Program-made: the position numbers and the translations under genes | Notes under the pieces: generated by a model | Told to the model about the DNA's origin: nothing | Seen by the model: the letters and a program-made list of their open reading frames with translations, nothing else | The model's database searches: none | In this document: in pieces, positions 1 to 6,576 of the stretch | How positions within the stretch are numbered: the stretch's first letter is position 1 | How the letters are laid out: every line of letters starts with the position of its first letter | Source: Niabella beijingensis | Lineage (GTDB): Bacteria > Bacteroidota > Bacteroidia > Chitinophagales > Chitinophagaceae | Reading direction: 5' to 3' | Length of the DNA stretch: 64,000 bases | NCBI RefSeq assembly: GCF_020034665.1 | Contig: NZ_JAIQDI010000001.1 | Location: 1,798,001 to 1,862,000, forward strand

Positions 1-755
1 TAGGGGCCTTCCGCATAATATCCGTCCGGCGAAAACAGCTGGTCGAGCTGTGCCCAGTACCCCGAACGGCGGTCGCCCCGGCTTCCGTTCAGCGCTTTTT
101 TTACATATTCCGGTTTGTTCAAAACATATCCCGTCAGTCCTACTGCCGCAAGGGCCCAGGTACCGTGATTATGGATCTTATCAAATGTCTTTCCGCAATC
201 AACTGTAAAGAACTTTAAAATGGGAAGAAACAATCCGGTTTCTATTTTTTCCCGGTCCTGTTCCGGCAGTGCCTCATATACCATATCATACCCCTGTATC
301 ACATTCACCTGCCATACAAAATCATTCAGACTTTGCCAGAAGATACGCCCCGGTTCCTGACCGGGTTTCCGGGCAGGATGCAGCGGCCAGGAACGGTACT
401 GCCGCGCGTACTCCAGCAGCAGCTCTTTTACATAAAGTGCATATTTTTTATCCTGTGTGATCTGGTAGGCAATGCCACAGCTGAGGATGCTGTTGTAATT
501 CTTTTTATGTTGCTCGTGGGTTACCCCGCCGCCACCGTCCTTTGGCACCGGTACATTTACCGCTGTTGCCAGTGCCGCGTCCGCGCGTTGTTTAACCGCC
601 GCAAAAGCCTTTTTCATTAAGGGATATTGCACTGTTCCCTTTCGCAATGCTTCCAGGTGCGGACCCGTGATCATCAGTCCGGGATGTTCCTGGCCTAATG
701 ATAAAATGGCGTGCAGCAATAAACAAAACAATAAACCGGTTTTCAGACAGCGCAT
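1..755 (-). CDS. Oligoalginate lyase, PL17-like, N-terminal part (cut by window edge)
   Basis: This is the first 251 codons of a secreted polysaccharide lyase; the C-terminal heparinase II/III-like part lies outside the window. Residues 1-21 form a signal peptide (MRCLKTGLLFCLLLHAILSLG). The following all-helical region holds the motif HNHGTW, with Asn196 and His197 at nearly the same place as the Asn/His pair of PL17 Alg17C. In that family this pair neutralises the uronate carboxylate and acts with a Tyr that would lie further on. Family role: exolytic cleavage of alginate oligomers to unsaturated monouronate. The start lies 18 nt after the stop of the GntR gene on the same strand, so the two are probably co-transcribed. 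Other heparinase II/III-type lyases remain possible because the catalytic Tyr is not visible. Confidence 0.8.
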   Translation of the reverse strand, partial: MRCLKTGLLFCLLLHAILSLGQEHPGLMITGPHLEALRKGTVQYPLMKKAFAAVKQRADAALATAVNVPVPKDGGGGVTHEQHKKNYNSILSCGIAYQITQDKKYALYVKELLLEYARQYRSWPLHPARKPGQEPGRIFWQSLNDFVWQVNVIQGYDMVYEALPEQDREKIETGLFLPILKFFTVDCGKTFDKIHNHGTWALAAVGLTGYVLNKPEYVKKALNGSRGDRRSGYWAQLDQLFSPDGYYAEGP

Positions 756-773
756 TCGTTAGAAAAATTTAGA

Positions 774-1505
774 TCAGGAAGCCGTGCGTTTCGACAGGGC
801 AGCCTTGCTTATTTTCAGGAGGTCGGCCAGGTGATCCGCCATGGCGGCTTCTGCCTTTTTTACATTTCCTTTTTCAATCGCCTCCAGTAATAAAAAGTGT
901 TGGGGAATCGATTCCTTGCTCCGGTTCTTGCCGCACACATTGTTCTCAATGATGTTTTTTATCAGATCGGGTACCAGCACTACGATCATGGATTCCAGCA
1001 CGGGATTCTTGGATGCCTTGGCAATCTTCATATGGAAGATCATATCCTCTTCCACGGCATTTTCATTGGCCCTGATTTTGCGCTCAAATTCGCTCGAAGC
1101 TTCCCGGATGGCTTCAATATCTTCTTCCGTCCGGCGCTCCGCAGCCAGCTTGGCGGAGGTCAGCTCAAGATGGTAACGTGTTTCGATCAGTGCATTAAAA
1201 TCGTCCTTGTTGAAATTAATGACATCGTTTATGATATTATCCAGTATTTTTAGGCTGAGTCCGGATACATAGGTACCGCTTTGGGGATTTGTTTTCAGCA
1301 GGCCATAAAATTCCAGCTTCATAATGGCTTCCCGCACATAGCTGCGTCCTACCTGGAACAGCTCTGCCAGCGCTCTTTCTGCCGGAAGACGGTCGCCCGG
1401 CTTTAGCTGACCGGATGCAATCAGCTGTCTTAACTGGCTGATGATCTTATCAACAGGTGACTCTATTTGTATTGCTTTTATATTATTGACCAAAACGTTG
1501 CTCAT
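774..1505 (-). CDS. GntR-family transcriptional regulator, FadR/FCD subfamily
   Basis: A 243-residue repressor-type regulator of normal length. Residues about 18-85 form the GntR winged helix-turn-helix (LKPGDRLPAERALAELF, then GRSYVREAIMKLE). Residues about 105-235 form the all-helical FCD effector domain, with His in IFHMKIA, PQHFLLL and MADHLADL that usually bind a metal near the ligand. FCD regulators typically sense small carboxylates or uronate-derived metabolites. It is the first gene of a likely operon with the PL17 lyase, so control of alginate or KDG metabolism is the simplest inference. A 27-bp inverted repeat overlapping its own -7 element indicates autoregulation. The ATG at 1505 lies just downstream of that site. 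Confidence 0.93.
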   Translation of the reverse strand: MSNVLVNNIKAIQIESPVDKIISQLRQLIASGQLKPGDRLPAERALAELFQVGRSYVREAIMKLEFYGLLKTNPQSGTYVSGLSLKILDNIINDVINFNKDDFNALIETRYHLELTSAKLAAERRTEEDIEAIREASSEFERKIRANENAVEEDMIFHMKIAKASKNPVLESMIVVLVPDLIKNIIENNVCGKNRSKESIPQHFLLLEAIEKGNVKKAEAAMADHLADLLKISKAALSKRTAS

Positions 1506-1515
1506 AAAAAATAAA

Positions 1516-1542
1516 TTGGTTTACCAAAAATTGGTAAACCAA
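1516..1542. promoter_or_regulatory. GntR operator, perfect 12-bp inverted repeat
   Basis: Arms TTGGTTTACCAA (1516-1527) and TTGGTAAACCAA (1531-1542) are exact reverse complements separated by AAA. The site ends 11 nt upstream of the gntR start codon, and its distal edge shares the last three bases of the -7 element. A bound dimer would block RNA polymerase or its first steps, so this is the probable autoregulatory operator. The core TGGTTTACCA-like half site could be used to find other targets. Confidence 0.8.
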
Positions 1543-1570
1543 AAATAGCCGATTTGATTTTAACTGCAAA
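1540..1570 (-). promoter_or_regulatory. Bacteroidota promoter of gntR-PL17 operon
   Basis: On the minus strand TTTG (1570-1567), 19 nt, then TATTTTTG (1547-1540) match the Bacteroidota primary-sigma consensus TTTG-N19-21-TAnnTTTG. This is one of the most complete promoters in the window. Transcription should start near 1535, inside the inverted repeat. Confidence 0.75.
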
Positions 1571-1674
1571 AATTTTTTCCGTTTTTTTCCTTTCCGGAAC
1601 CCCCGTGAAGTAAAATTTAAAAATCAGCCCCCTGTTTTAAAGTAATTTATCCCGCCATTCGTCTTATCTTTCTG

Positions 1675-2250
1675 ATGCAGGAGCAAAAACTGTCCATATT
1701 GGCGGAAGACAGCAGGCAAAACGTGATTCAGACCGTAAAGGATTATGGTAAACGTCTCTTTGGTTTTATTCGTAAAAACGTAAATACCGATGCGGACGCT
1801 GAAGATATTTTGCAGGATGTCTGGTACCAGTATGCCAATGCAACTGCCACGCAAACCATTGAACAGGTCAGTGGCTGGCTGTTTAAAGTGGCCCGCAACA
1901 AGATCACGGACAAATACCGGAAAAAGAAGGATCACCTTATTGATGATTATCAGTATGAGAATGAAGAGGGGGAGATCCAGTTCCGGGAACTGCTCTTTAC
2001 ACTGGACAATGATCCGGAGCTGGCCGACATTAAGAAGCTGTTCTGGGAAGAGCTGTTTGCGGCCCTTGAGGAGCTGCCCGCCAGCCAGCGGGATGTTTTT
2101 ATCCTGAATGAACTGGAGGATAAGACCCTCCAGGAAATTGCCGATCAGGCCGGCGAGAACCTGAAAACCATTATCAGCCGGAAGCGGTATGCCGTGTTGC
2201 ACCTGCGCAGCCGGCTGCAGTATTTATACGACGAATTAATGAATTATTAA
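1675..2250 (+). CDS. RNA polymerase ECF sigma factor
   Basis: A 191-residue extracytoplasmic-function sigma factor. Region 2 is residues about 20-85 (KRLFGFIRK, DAEDILQDVW, GWLFKVARNKITD) and binds core polymerase and the -10 element. Region 4 is residues about 120-185 (ALEELPASQRDVFIL, LQEIADQAGENLKTIISRKR) and reads the -35 element. No FecR-type anti-sigma follows. Instead a short membrane protein with a His-rich segment begins 11 nt downstream and is probably co-transcribed, so it could act as anti-sigma or sensor (inference). The ATG at 1675 leaves a short complete N-terminus. Confidence 0.9.
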   Translation: MQEQKLSILAEDSRQNVIQTVKDYGKRLFGFIRKNVNTDADAEDILQDVWYQYANATATQTIEQVSGWLFKVARNKITDKYRKKKDHLIDDYQYENEEGEIQFRELLFTLDNDPELADIKKLFWEELFAALEELPASQRDVFILNELEDKTLQEIADQAGENLKTIISRKRYAVLHLRSRLQYLYDELMNY

Positions 2251-2261
2251 ATGATATTATT

Positions 2262-2612
2262 ATGAACTATAAAAAAAGAGGCAGGCGGCCGCGCGCATTT
2301 CTTTTTGTGTTGCTGGGATTCCTGGCCATCCTGGTATTCGGGTGGGTGGTAATGCTCTTATGGAATGCCATTTTGCCGGATCTGCTGAACACCAAACAGA
2401 TCTCCTTCTGGCAGGCGGTCGGGTTACTGATCCTTTCAAAAATCATCTTCGGCTTTGGCCATGGCGGCGGGCATCACCGGCACCACGGGGGGCCTTCAGA
2501 CCGGCTGCGCCAGAAGTTCCGGAACATGAGCGATGAAGAGCGGAAAGCATTCCGCGAAGCATGGCGGCAGCGCTGCGGCCAGTGGCGGCGTTTCCCCGAC
2601 CAGGAATCCTGA
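2262..2612 (+). CDS. Small two-helix membrane protein with His-rich loop
   Basis: A 116-residue protein of unknown function. It has a basic N-terminus (NYKKRGRRPRA), a membrane helix at about 12-36, a second hydrophobic stretch at about 50-65, then the segment GFGHGGGHHRHHGG (about 66-79) and a charged, probably helical tail rich in Arg/Glu (SDEERKAFREAWRQR). The His/Gly run could bind a transition metal. It starts 11 nt after the ECF sigma gene, and in Bacteroidota such short membrane proteins often follow sigma genes. A role in controlling the sigma factor or sensing metal is inference only. Confidence 0.75.
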   Translation: MNYKKRGRRPRAFLFVLLGFLAILVFGWVVMLLWNAILPDLLNTKQISFWQAVGLLILSKIIFGFGHGGGHHRHHGGPSDRLRQKFRNMSDEERKAFREAWRQRCGQWRRFPDQES

Positions 2613-2655
2613 ACAGATACGAATCTCAAATGACTCAACCCCATAAACCCCTTTT

Positions 2656-3021
2656 ATGCACACACAGGAATACCGAAGGCCTAAATACAATGTACCCATC
2701 AATATCGAAGAACGGGACGACTGTTACCGGTTAACAGCGTTTGTACCGGGATTTCCGGAGGAGAACATCCGCACACGCATCATCAGCGACACCCTCATTA
2801 TCACCGGCAGCCGCGATGAAGAAGGCGGGATCGTTGAGTTTCTGAAACAGGAATTTCCTGTAAGAGACTTTGAACGCAGCCTGCACCTGAACGGATTGGT
2901 GGACACGGCCTGTGTGAACACCCGGTTCAGCAATGGCGTACTGACCATATTTTTACCCAAAAAACAGGAAACAACATTACGGCACATCCGGCAGCAGCTG
3001 GAGGCGGCACTTCCCGGGTAA
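2656..3021 (+). CDS. Hsp20/alpha-crystallin family small heat shock protein
   Basis: A 121-residue protein consisting almost entirely of one alpha-crystallin domain (about 12-105): VPINIEERDDCYRLTAFVPG, ENIRTRIISDTLIITGSR, then FSNGVLTIFLPKK at the end. Typical Hsp20s have the GVLTI.LPK ending and an I-x-I/V tail; the tail is absent here, so large oligomers may not form as usual. It holds unfolded proteins without ATP. It begins 43 nt after the membrane protein and may be in the ECF sigma transcription unit, which would fit an envelope or heat stress response. It ends 8 nt from the convergent Crp-like gene. Confidence 0.85.
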   Translation: MHTQEYRRPKYNVPINIEERDDCYRLTAFVPGFPEENIRTRIISDTLIITGSRDEEGGIVEFLKQEFPVRDFERSLHLNGLVDTACVNTRFSNGVLTIFLPKKQETTLRHIRQQLEAALPG

Positions 3022-3029
3022 AACGCTCA

Positions 3030-3617
3030 TCAGGATTTTGTATGAAACCGGGCGGTTCTTTTCCGGATGCGGCTGAGACTTTCCGGCTCAATTCCAAGCA
3101 TGGATGCAATGTACTTCAACGGTACGCGGTGGATCATTTCCGCATCATGCTCTAACAGCTCCAGGTAACGGGTTTCCGGCGATTTTGCCATTATATCCAT
3201 CGTCCGCTGAACGGTGGTCAGAAAAAGGGACTCCGCCATCTTACGGCCAAAACGCTCAAACACTTTAGCCCGCTCGTACCCTTTCTGCATATGGTCATAG
3301 TGCAGCTGGATCAGCACACAGTCTTCCAGCGCTTCGATATTCATTATCGATTTTGAACGGGTAAGGAAGGCCGCATAGTCGCTGATCCACATGTTTTCTC
3401 TGAAAATACGGTAGGTATGTTCTTTCCCGTCCAGTTCATGATAAAAACGCACCAGTCCTTTATCGATATAATAAACATAGTTAGCCGGTTCACCCACACG
3501 TACTACCATTTCGTTCTTCTTTACCACTCTCGTTTCCATAAGCGCGAGTAAAAAAGCAAGTTCATCCTCTTCGAAATGGAGGTAGTCTTCCAGGTTTTTG
3601 ATCAGGTTGGTAAACAT
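3030..3617 (-). CDS. Crp/Fnr-family transcriptional regulator
   Basis: A 195-residue regulator. Residues about 10-125 form the cyclic-nucleotide-binding beta-barrel fold (EMVVRVGEPANYVYYIDKGL, then EALEDCVLIQLHYDHM), and residues about 145-190 carry a compact helix-turn-helix (PLKYIASMLGIEPESLSRIRK). The phosphate-binding R of true CRP (GE.A..RSA) is not evident, so the ligand is unlikely to be cAMP, as in most Bacteroidota members. There are no FNR-type Cys clusters. It is transcribed away from the ThuA gene region and convergent with Hsp20. Target genes are unknown. Confidence 0.9.
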   Translation of the reverse strand: MFTNLIKNLEDYLHFEEDELAFLLALMETRVVKKNEMVVRVGEPANYVYYIDKGLVRFYHELDGKEHTYRIFRENMWISDYAAFLTRSKSIMNIEALEDCVLIQLHYDHMQKGYERAKVFERFGRKMAESLFLTTVQRTMDIMAKSPETRYLELLEHDAEMIHRVPLKYIASMLGIEPESLSRIRKRTARFHTKS

Positions 3618-3670
3618 CAGGTTTTATCTTAAGTAATAAGGCGCAGCAAACAGGAAGGACATCCCTGTTG

Positions 3671-4390
3671 TTATTTTTTTTGTTTTCCGATGGCATACCG
3701 GATACCGCCTAAAATATGTTTCAGGAACAGCGGATCCGTGTACGACTCGTCCACATGCCCCAGCTCTGTATAAAAAACACGGCCCCCTTCAAAATTATGG
3801 TACCATGCCATGGGATGAAAGGCTCCGTTCTTCCCGCCTTCATAGCTTTTTTCATCGATCGTGATCAGCACTTTAACATCTTTATTAATGTTCTTAAAAT
3901 TATACCATTCATCCTTGCGGGTCCACTGCGCCGGCAGGTGCCGGGTGCTGCCATGTTTCCGGTCGGTAATATTCAATGTAGCGGTTTGCTGTTTGGGATG
4001 GCTCAAAAACCAGGCCCCCATCATCTGGTTGTACCAGGGCCAGTCGTATTCGGCATCCGTGGCGGCATGAATGCCTACAATACCACCTCCGTTATGCACA
4101 TAGTGCTGCAGGGCCTGCTGCTGTTCTGCATTAAACAGCGTACCGGTGGTGCTTAGAAAAACAATTGCTGCATACTTTTTAAGATTGGCATCCGAAAAGT
4201 CCGCAGACTCCTTGGTGCTGTCCACATCAAACCCGTTTTCCGTCCCCAGCTTGTAAATAGCCGGCAAACCGGCCTCTATCGACTGATGATAAAAGCCCGC
4301 CGTTTTATAGAACACCAGTACCCTTGGTCTGGCAGCCATCGCGCTTATTGCTGCTACCACCAGCAGCAGAAAAATACCCGCCTTTTTCAT
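3671..4390 (-). CDS. Secreted ThuA-domain protein
   Basis: A 239-residue exported protein. Residues 1-20 form a signal peptide (MKKAGIFLLLVVAAISAMAA) and the rest is one ThuA-like class I glutamine-amidotransferase fold: RVLVFYKTAGFYHQSIEAGL, YAAIVFLSTTGTLF, GGGIVGIHAATD, then HPMAWYHNFEGGRVFYTELGH. The nucleophile elbow has H-A-A in place of a Cys, as is usual for ThuA proteins. The family is linked to trehalose or other sugar use (ThuA of rhizobia, 3-keto-disaccharide pathways), often next to DUF1080 hydrolases; no such partner is adjacent here. The periplasmic location is inferred from the signal peptide. Confidence 0.88.
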   Translation of the reverse strand: MKKAGIFLLLVVAAISAMAARPRVLVFYKTAGFYHQSIEAGLPAIYKLGTENGFDVDSTKESADFSDANLKKYAAIVFLSTTGTLFNAEQQQALQHYVHNGGGIVGIHAATDAEYDWPWYNQMMGAWFLSHPKQQTATLNITDRKHGSTRHLPAQWTRKDEWYNFKNINKDVKVLITIDEKSYEGGKNGAFHPMAWYHNFEGGRVFYTELGHVDESYTDPLFLKHILGGIRYAIGKQKK

Positions 4391-4514
4391 AGCAATATTT
4401 AATCTTTTTTAAAATCAGTTTTAAAGATAGCACGCTTAACTTAAATATAACCCTGTAGGCTTCACATTCTTATCAAGAAATCGGGATTCGCAAAAAAAAT
4501 CGCCCGGGAATCGT

Positions 4515-4522
4515 TAATTTTG
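4515..4522 (+). promoter_or_regulatory. -7 element (TAATTTTG) for CBM48-HhH gene
   Basis: TAATTTTG matches TAnnTTTG. Transcription would start near 4527, so the in-frame upstream start at 4520 cannot be used and ATG 4547 is favoured. No -33 TTG is visible at the right spacing. Confidence 0.45.
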
Positions 4523-4546
4523 CGTATTATACAAATTTTATTGAAT

Positions 4547-5167
4547 ATGAAAGATGTCGTATTCTCGCTGCCAAGCGAAGCACTCGGAACTGCCAGTTCA
4601 GCTGTTTTACTGGGAGATTTCAACAACTGGGATATTGACAGGGCCATTGCCCTGAAGCCGCACAAGGATGGCACATTAAAAGCAACAATAAAACTACAGC
4701 CGGGGCAGACCTACGAGTACCGTTTTTTACTGAACGACGGCAGATGGGTGAACGACTGGGCCGCACAGGGCTATGTACATAAACACCATTTTGGCATCGA
4801 CAATTCCGTTATTACGGTTGAAGAAGAAATGGTGGTTGTAAAAAAGGCAGCGGCGAAGGTTGCAGGTAAAACTGCCAGGACCGTTTCCAAAGCTGCAAAA
4901 AAAGCAGCGGAAATGGTAAAGAATGATCTGACAAAAATTGAAGGTATTGGTCCGGCCATTGCAAAATTACTGGAGCAGGAAGGCATTCATAATTTCAAGG
5001 ACCTTTCGAAGGCTACTATAAAAAAGCTGAAAGCCGTGCTGGATGCGGCCGGAAGCAAATTTGCGCCGCATGATCCTAAAAGCTGGCCCAAACAGGCAAA
5101 GCTGGCAGCAGCGGAAAAATGGGAGGACCTGAAAGCGCTTCAGCAGGAGCTGCTGGGCGGAAAGTAA
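4547..5167 (+). CDS. CBM48/isoamylase-N domain fused to helix-hairpin-helix domain
   Basis: A 206-residue cytoplasmic protein with two domains that seldom share a gene. Residues about 3-90 resemble the glycogen-binding CBM48/AMPK-beta fold (AVLLGDFNNWDIDRAIAL, TYEYRFLLNDGRWVND). A basic Ala/Lys linker follows (about 100-125: KKAAAKVAGKTARTVSKAAK). Residues about 126-170 form a helix-hairpin-helix of the kind found in DNA-binding and ribosomal-type proteins (LTKIEGIGPAIAKLLEQEGI, then F..L.KATIKKLKAVL), followed by a helical tail. ATG 4547 was chosen because the next upstream start falls in the -7 element. Function is unknown; glycogen or nucleic-acid binding follows from the folds only. No catalytic domain is present. 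Confidence 0.85.
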   Translation: MKDVVFSLPSEALGTASSAVLLGDFNNWDIDRAIALKPHKDGTLKATIKLQPGQTYEYRFLLNDGRWVNDWAAQGYVHKHHFGIDNSVITVEEEMVVVKKAAAKVAGKTARTVSKAAKKAAEMVKNDLTKIEGIGPAIAKLLEQEGIHNFKDLSKATIKKLKAVLDAAGSKFAPHDPKSWPKQAKLAAAEKWEDLKALQQELLGGK

Positions 5168-5184
5168 GATCTACAAATTTTTTT

Positions 5185-6267
5185 TTAGAAAACGGTTGTT
5201 GGTGCGCCTGCGACCGTTTTTGTTTGTACTGCAGGCACGCGTCTTACAAGAAATACGGTAACCACCATGCAAACCAACAGCAACATACCTACCAGCTGGT
5301 GCAGGATGCTCAGCAATAATTTATCGGGGGTGAGGTAATTGACAAGGGCCAGGATGCCCAGTACTACCTGAACCAGTACCAGGGTCATGGGCCAGAAGCG
5401 CATTTTATAAAGCAGGGAGGATTGGGGCAACCGGGTCAGCCTCCAGGTGAAAAATACCATCAGCAGGGTGATGAGATAAGCCAGTCCGCGATGTATGAAC
5501 TGGATGGAGATCAGGTTATGGGTGATGTTCCATAAAAAGCCCCCTTCCCGGAACATCAGCTCCCCCGGATACATGCGGCCATTGATATCGGGCCAGGTTA
5601 CGGCGGCATTTGCGGCATGCGTTCCGGCCATAAATGCGCCGTAGGTCAGCTGGAGGGTAATGATCACTAACAGTAATATGTTGAAACTCCGGGTTCCTCC
5701 GTCCACTGCCAGCTGGTCTTCACGCACGGTTAGTTTCAGGGCAAACCATACCACATAACAAAGCAGCAACAAGGCCGCCAGAAAATGCACGGCCAGCCGG
5801 ATATGACTTACATATACAAGGTCGGTGCCCACACCGCTGCTTACCATGATCCAGCCGATGGCCCCCTGCAATCCTCCCAGCAAAAACAATATGATCATGG
5901 GTGTCAGCATGCTCCGGTCGATTTTCTTTTTTACAATGAACCAGATAAACGGGATCAGGAACACGATACCGATCAGCCTTGCCCAGTCGCGGTGCAGCCA
6001 TTCCCAGAAATAAATCCCCTTAAAATCAGCCAGGGTAAAATGGTTGTGAATGTATTTAAACTGTGCGATCTGTTTGTACTTATCAAAAGCTTCCATCCAT
6101 GCCTGCTCATTCATGGGGGGCAGTGCGCCTAAAATGGGTTGCCATTCTGTAATGGAAAGTCCTGAACTGGTGAGTCTTGTAAGTCCTCCTAATAAAACCT
6201 GGATAATCAGCATTCCAGCGCCGATAAACAGCCAGATAGCCACTGGCCGGTTCTTTTGTAATTGCAT
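5185..6267 (-). CDS. ctaA: Heme A synthase, COX15/CtaA family
   Basis: A 360-residue polytopic membrane enzyme that oxidises the C8 methyl of heme O to a formyl group, giving heme A for aa3-type cytochrome oxidases. About eight hydrophobic helices are visible, beginning with IWLFIGAGMLIIQVLLGGLTR. The family's heme-ligand His residues are in the expected helices: NHFTLADFKGIYFWEWLHRD, VSHIRLAVHFLAA, IQFIHRGLAYL and LSILHQLVGMLL. The N-terminal GG.TRLT.SGLSI.EW motif is typical. ATG 6267 (MQLQKNRP) is preferred over an upstream TTG because a -7 element ends 6 nt before it. No other cytochrome oxidase genes lie nearby. Confidence 0.95.
   Translation of the reverse strand: MQLQKNRPVAIWLFIGAGMLIIQVLLGGLTRLTSSGLSITEWQPILGALPPMNEQAWMEAFDKYKQIAQFKYIHNHFTLADFKGIYFWEWLHRDWARLIGIVFLIPFIWFIVKKKIDRSMLTPMIILFLLGGLQGAIGWIMVSSGVGTDLVYVSHIRLAVHFLAALLLLCYVVWFALKLTVREDQLAVDGGTRSFNILLLVIITLQLTYGAFMAGTHAANAAVTWPDINGRMYPGELMFREGGFLWNITHNLISIQFIHRGLAYLITLLMVFFTWRLTRLPQSSLLYKMRFWPMTLVLVQVVLGILALVNYLTPDKLLLSILHQLVGMLLLVCMVVTVFLVRRVPAVQTKTVAGAPTTVF
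5189..5226 (+). terminator. Rho-independent-like terminator inside the 3' end of ctaA
   Basis: AAAACGGT (5189-5196) pairs with ACCGTTTT (5213-5220) around a 16-nt loop, followed by TGTTT. It serves the plus-strand CBM48-HhH gene while also encoding the last residues of the opposing heme A synthase. Confidence 0.55.
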
Positions 6268-6273
6268 AACGCG

Positions 6274-6281
6274 CAAAATTA
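6274..6281 (-). promoter_or_regulatory. -7 element (TAATTTTG) for ctaA
   Basis: The minus strand reads TAATTTTG then CGCGTT then ATG, so the transcript probably begins within a few bases of the start codon (nearly leaderless). No -33 TTG was found. Confidence 0.5.
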
Positions 6282-6323
6282 TTGAATTATTCCGGTTTCG
6301 GGGCCGGGAATTGAGATTGGAGA

Positions 6324-6545
6324 TTTGAGAATTCAGAATTCAGAATTGAACGTTGAGATTAGAGACCCGGGCGTTCGGAGCAGGCAGCAACCGGCCCAAC
6401 GCGGCCATTATCGGCAGGAGCTAACGGACGGGAGTAAAGCTGCACACCGGCTGCCGAATCCCTGATCTCCGGTGCTGCATTTTCAGGCCCCGCTGCTGAA
6501 ATCCGAAGGCAGACATCTCAAAGCTTATCGCCCGATTCTCAATTC
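6324..6545. repeat. Intergenic element with inverted GAGAATT ends, copy 1
   Basis: This 309-nt gap between ctaA and serS holds no gene. Its left edge has TTTGAGAATT (6324-6333) followed by tandem AATTCAG units, and its right edge has CCCGATTCTCAATTC (6531-6545). The same two end sequences recur in the same order downstream of serS. The interior is GC-rich and unrelated to the second copy. Confidence 0.5.
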
Positions 6546-6550
6546 TCAGT

Positions 6551-6558
6551 TATCTTTG
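6551..6558 (+). promoter_or_regulatory. -7 element (TATCTTTG) for serS
   Basis: TATCTTTG fits TAnnTTTG and lies 18 nt before the serS ATG. No -33 TTG is seen at normal spacing. Confidence 0.5.
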
Positions 6559-6576
6559 CCAAAATTTTTTTGAAGC

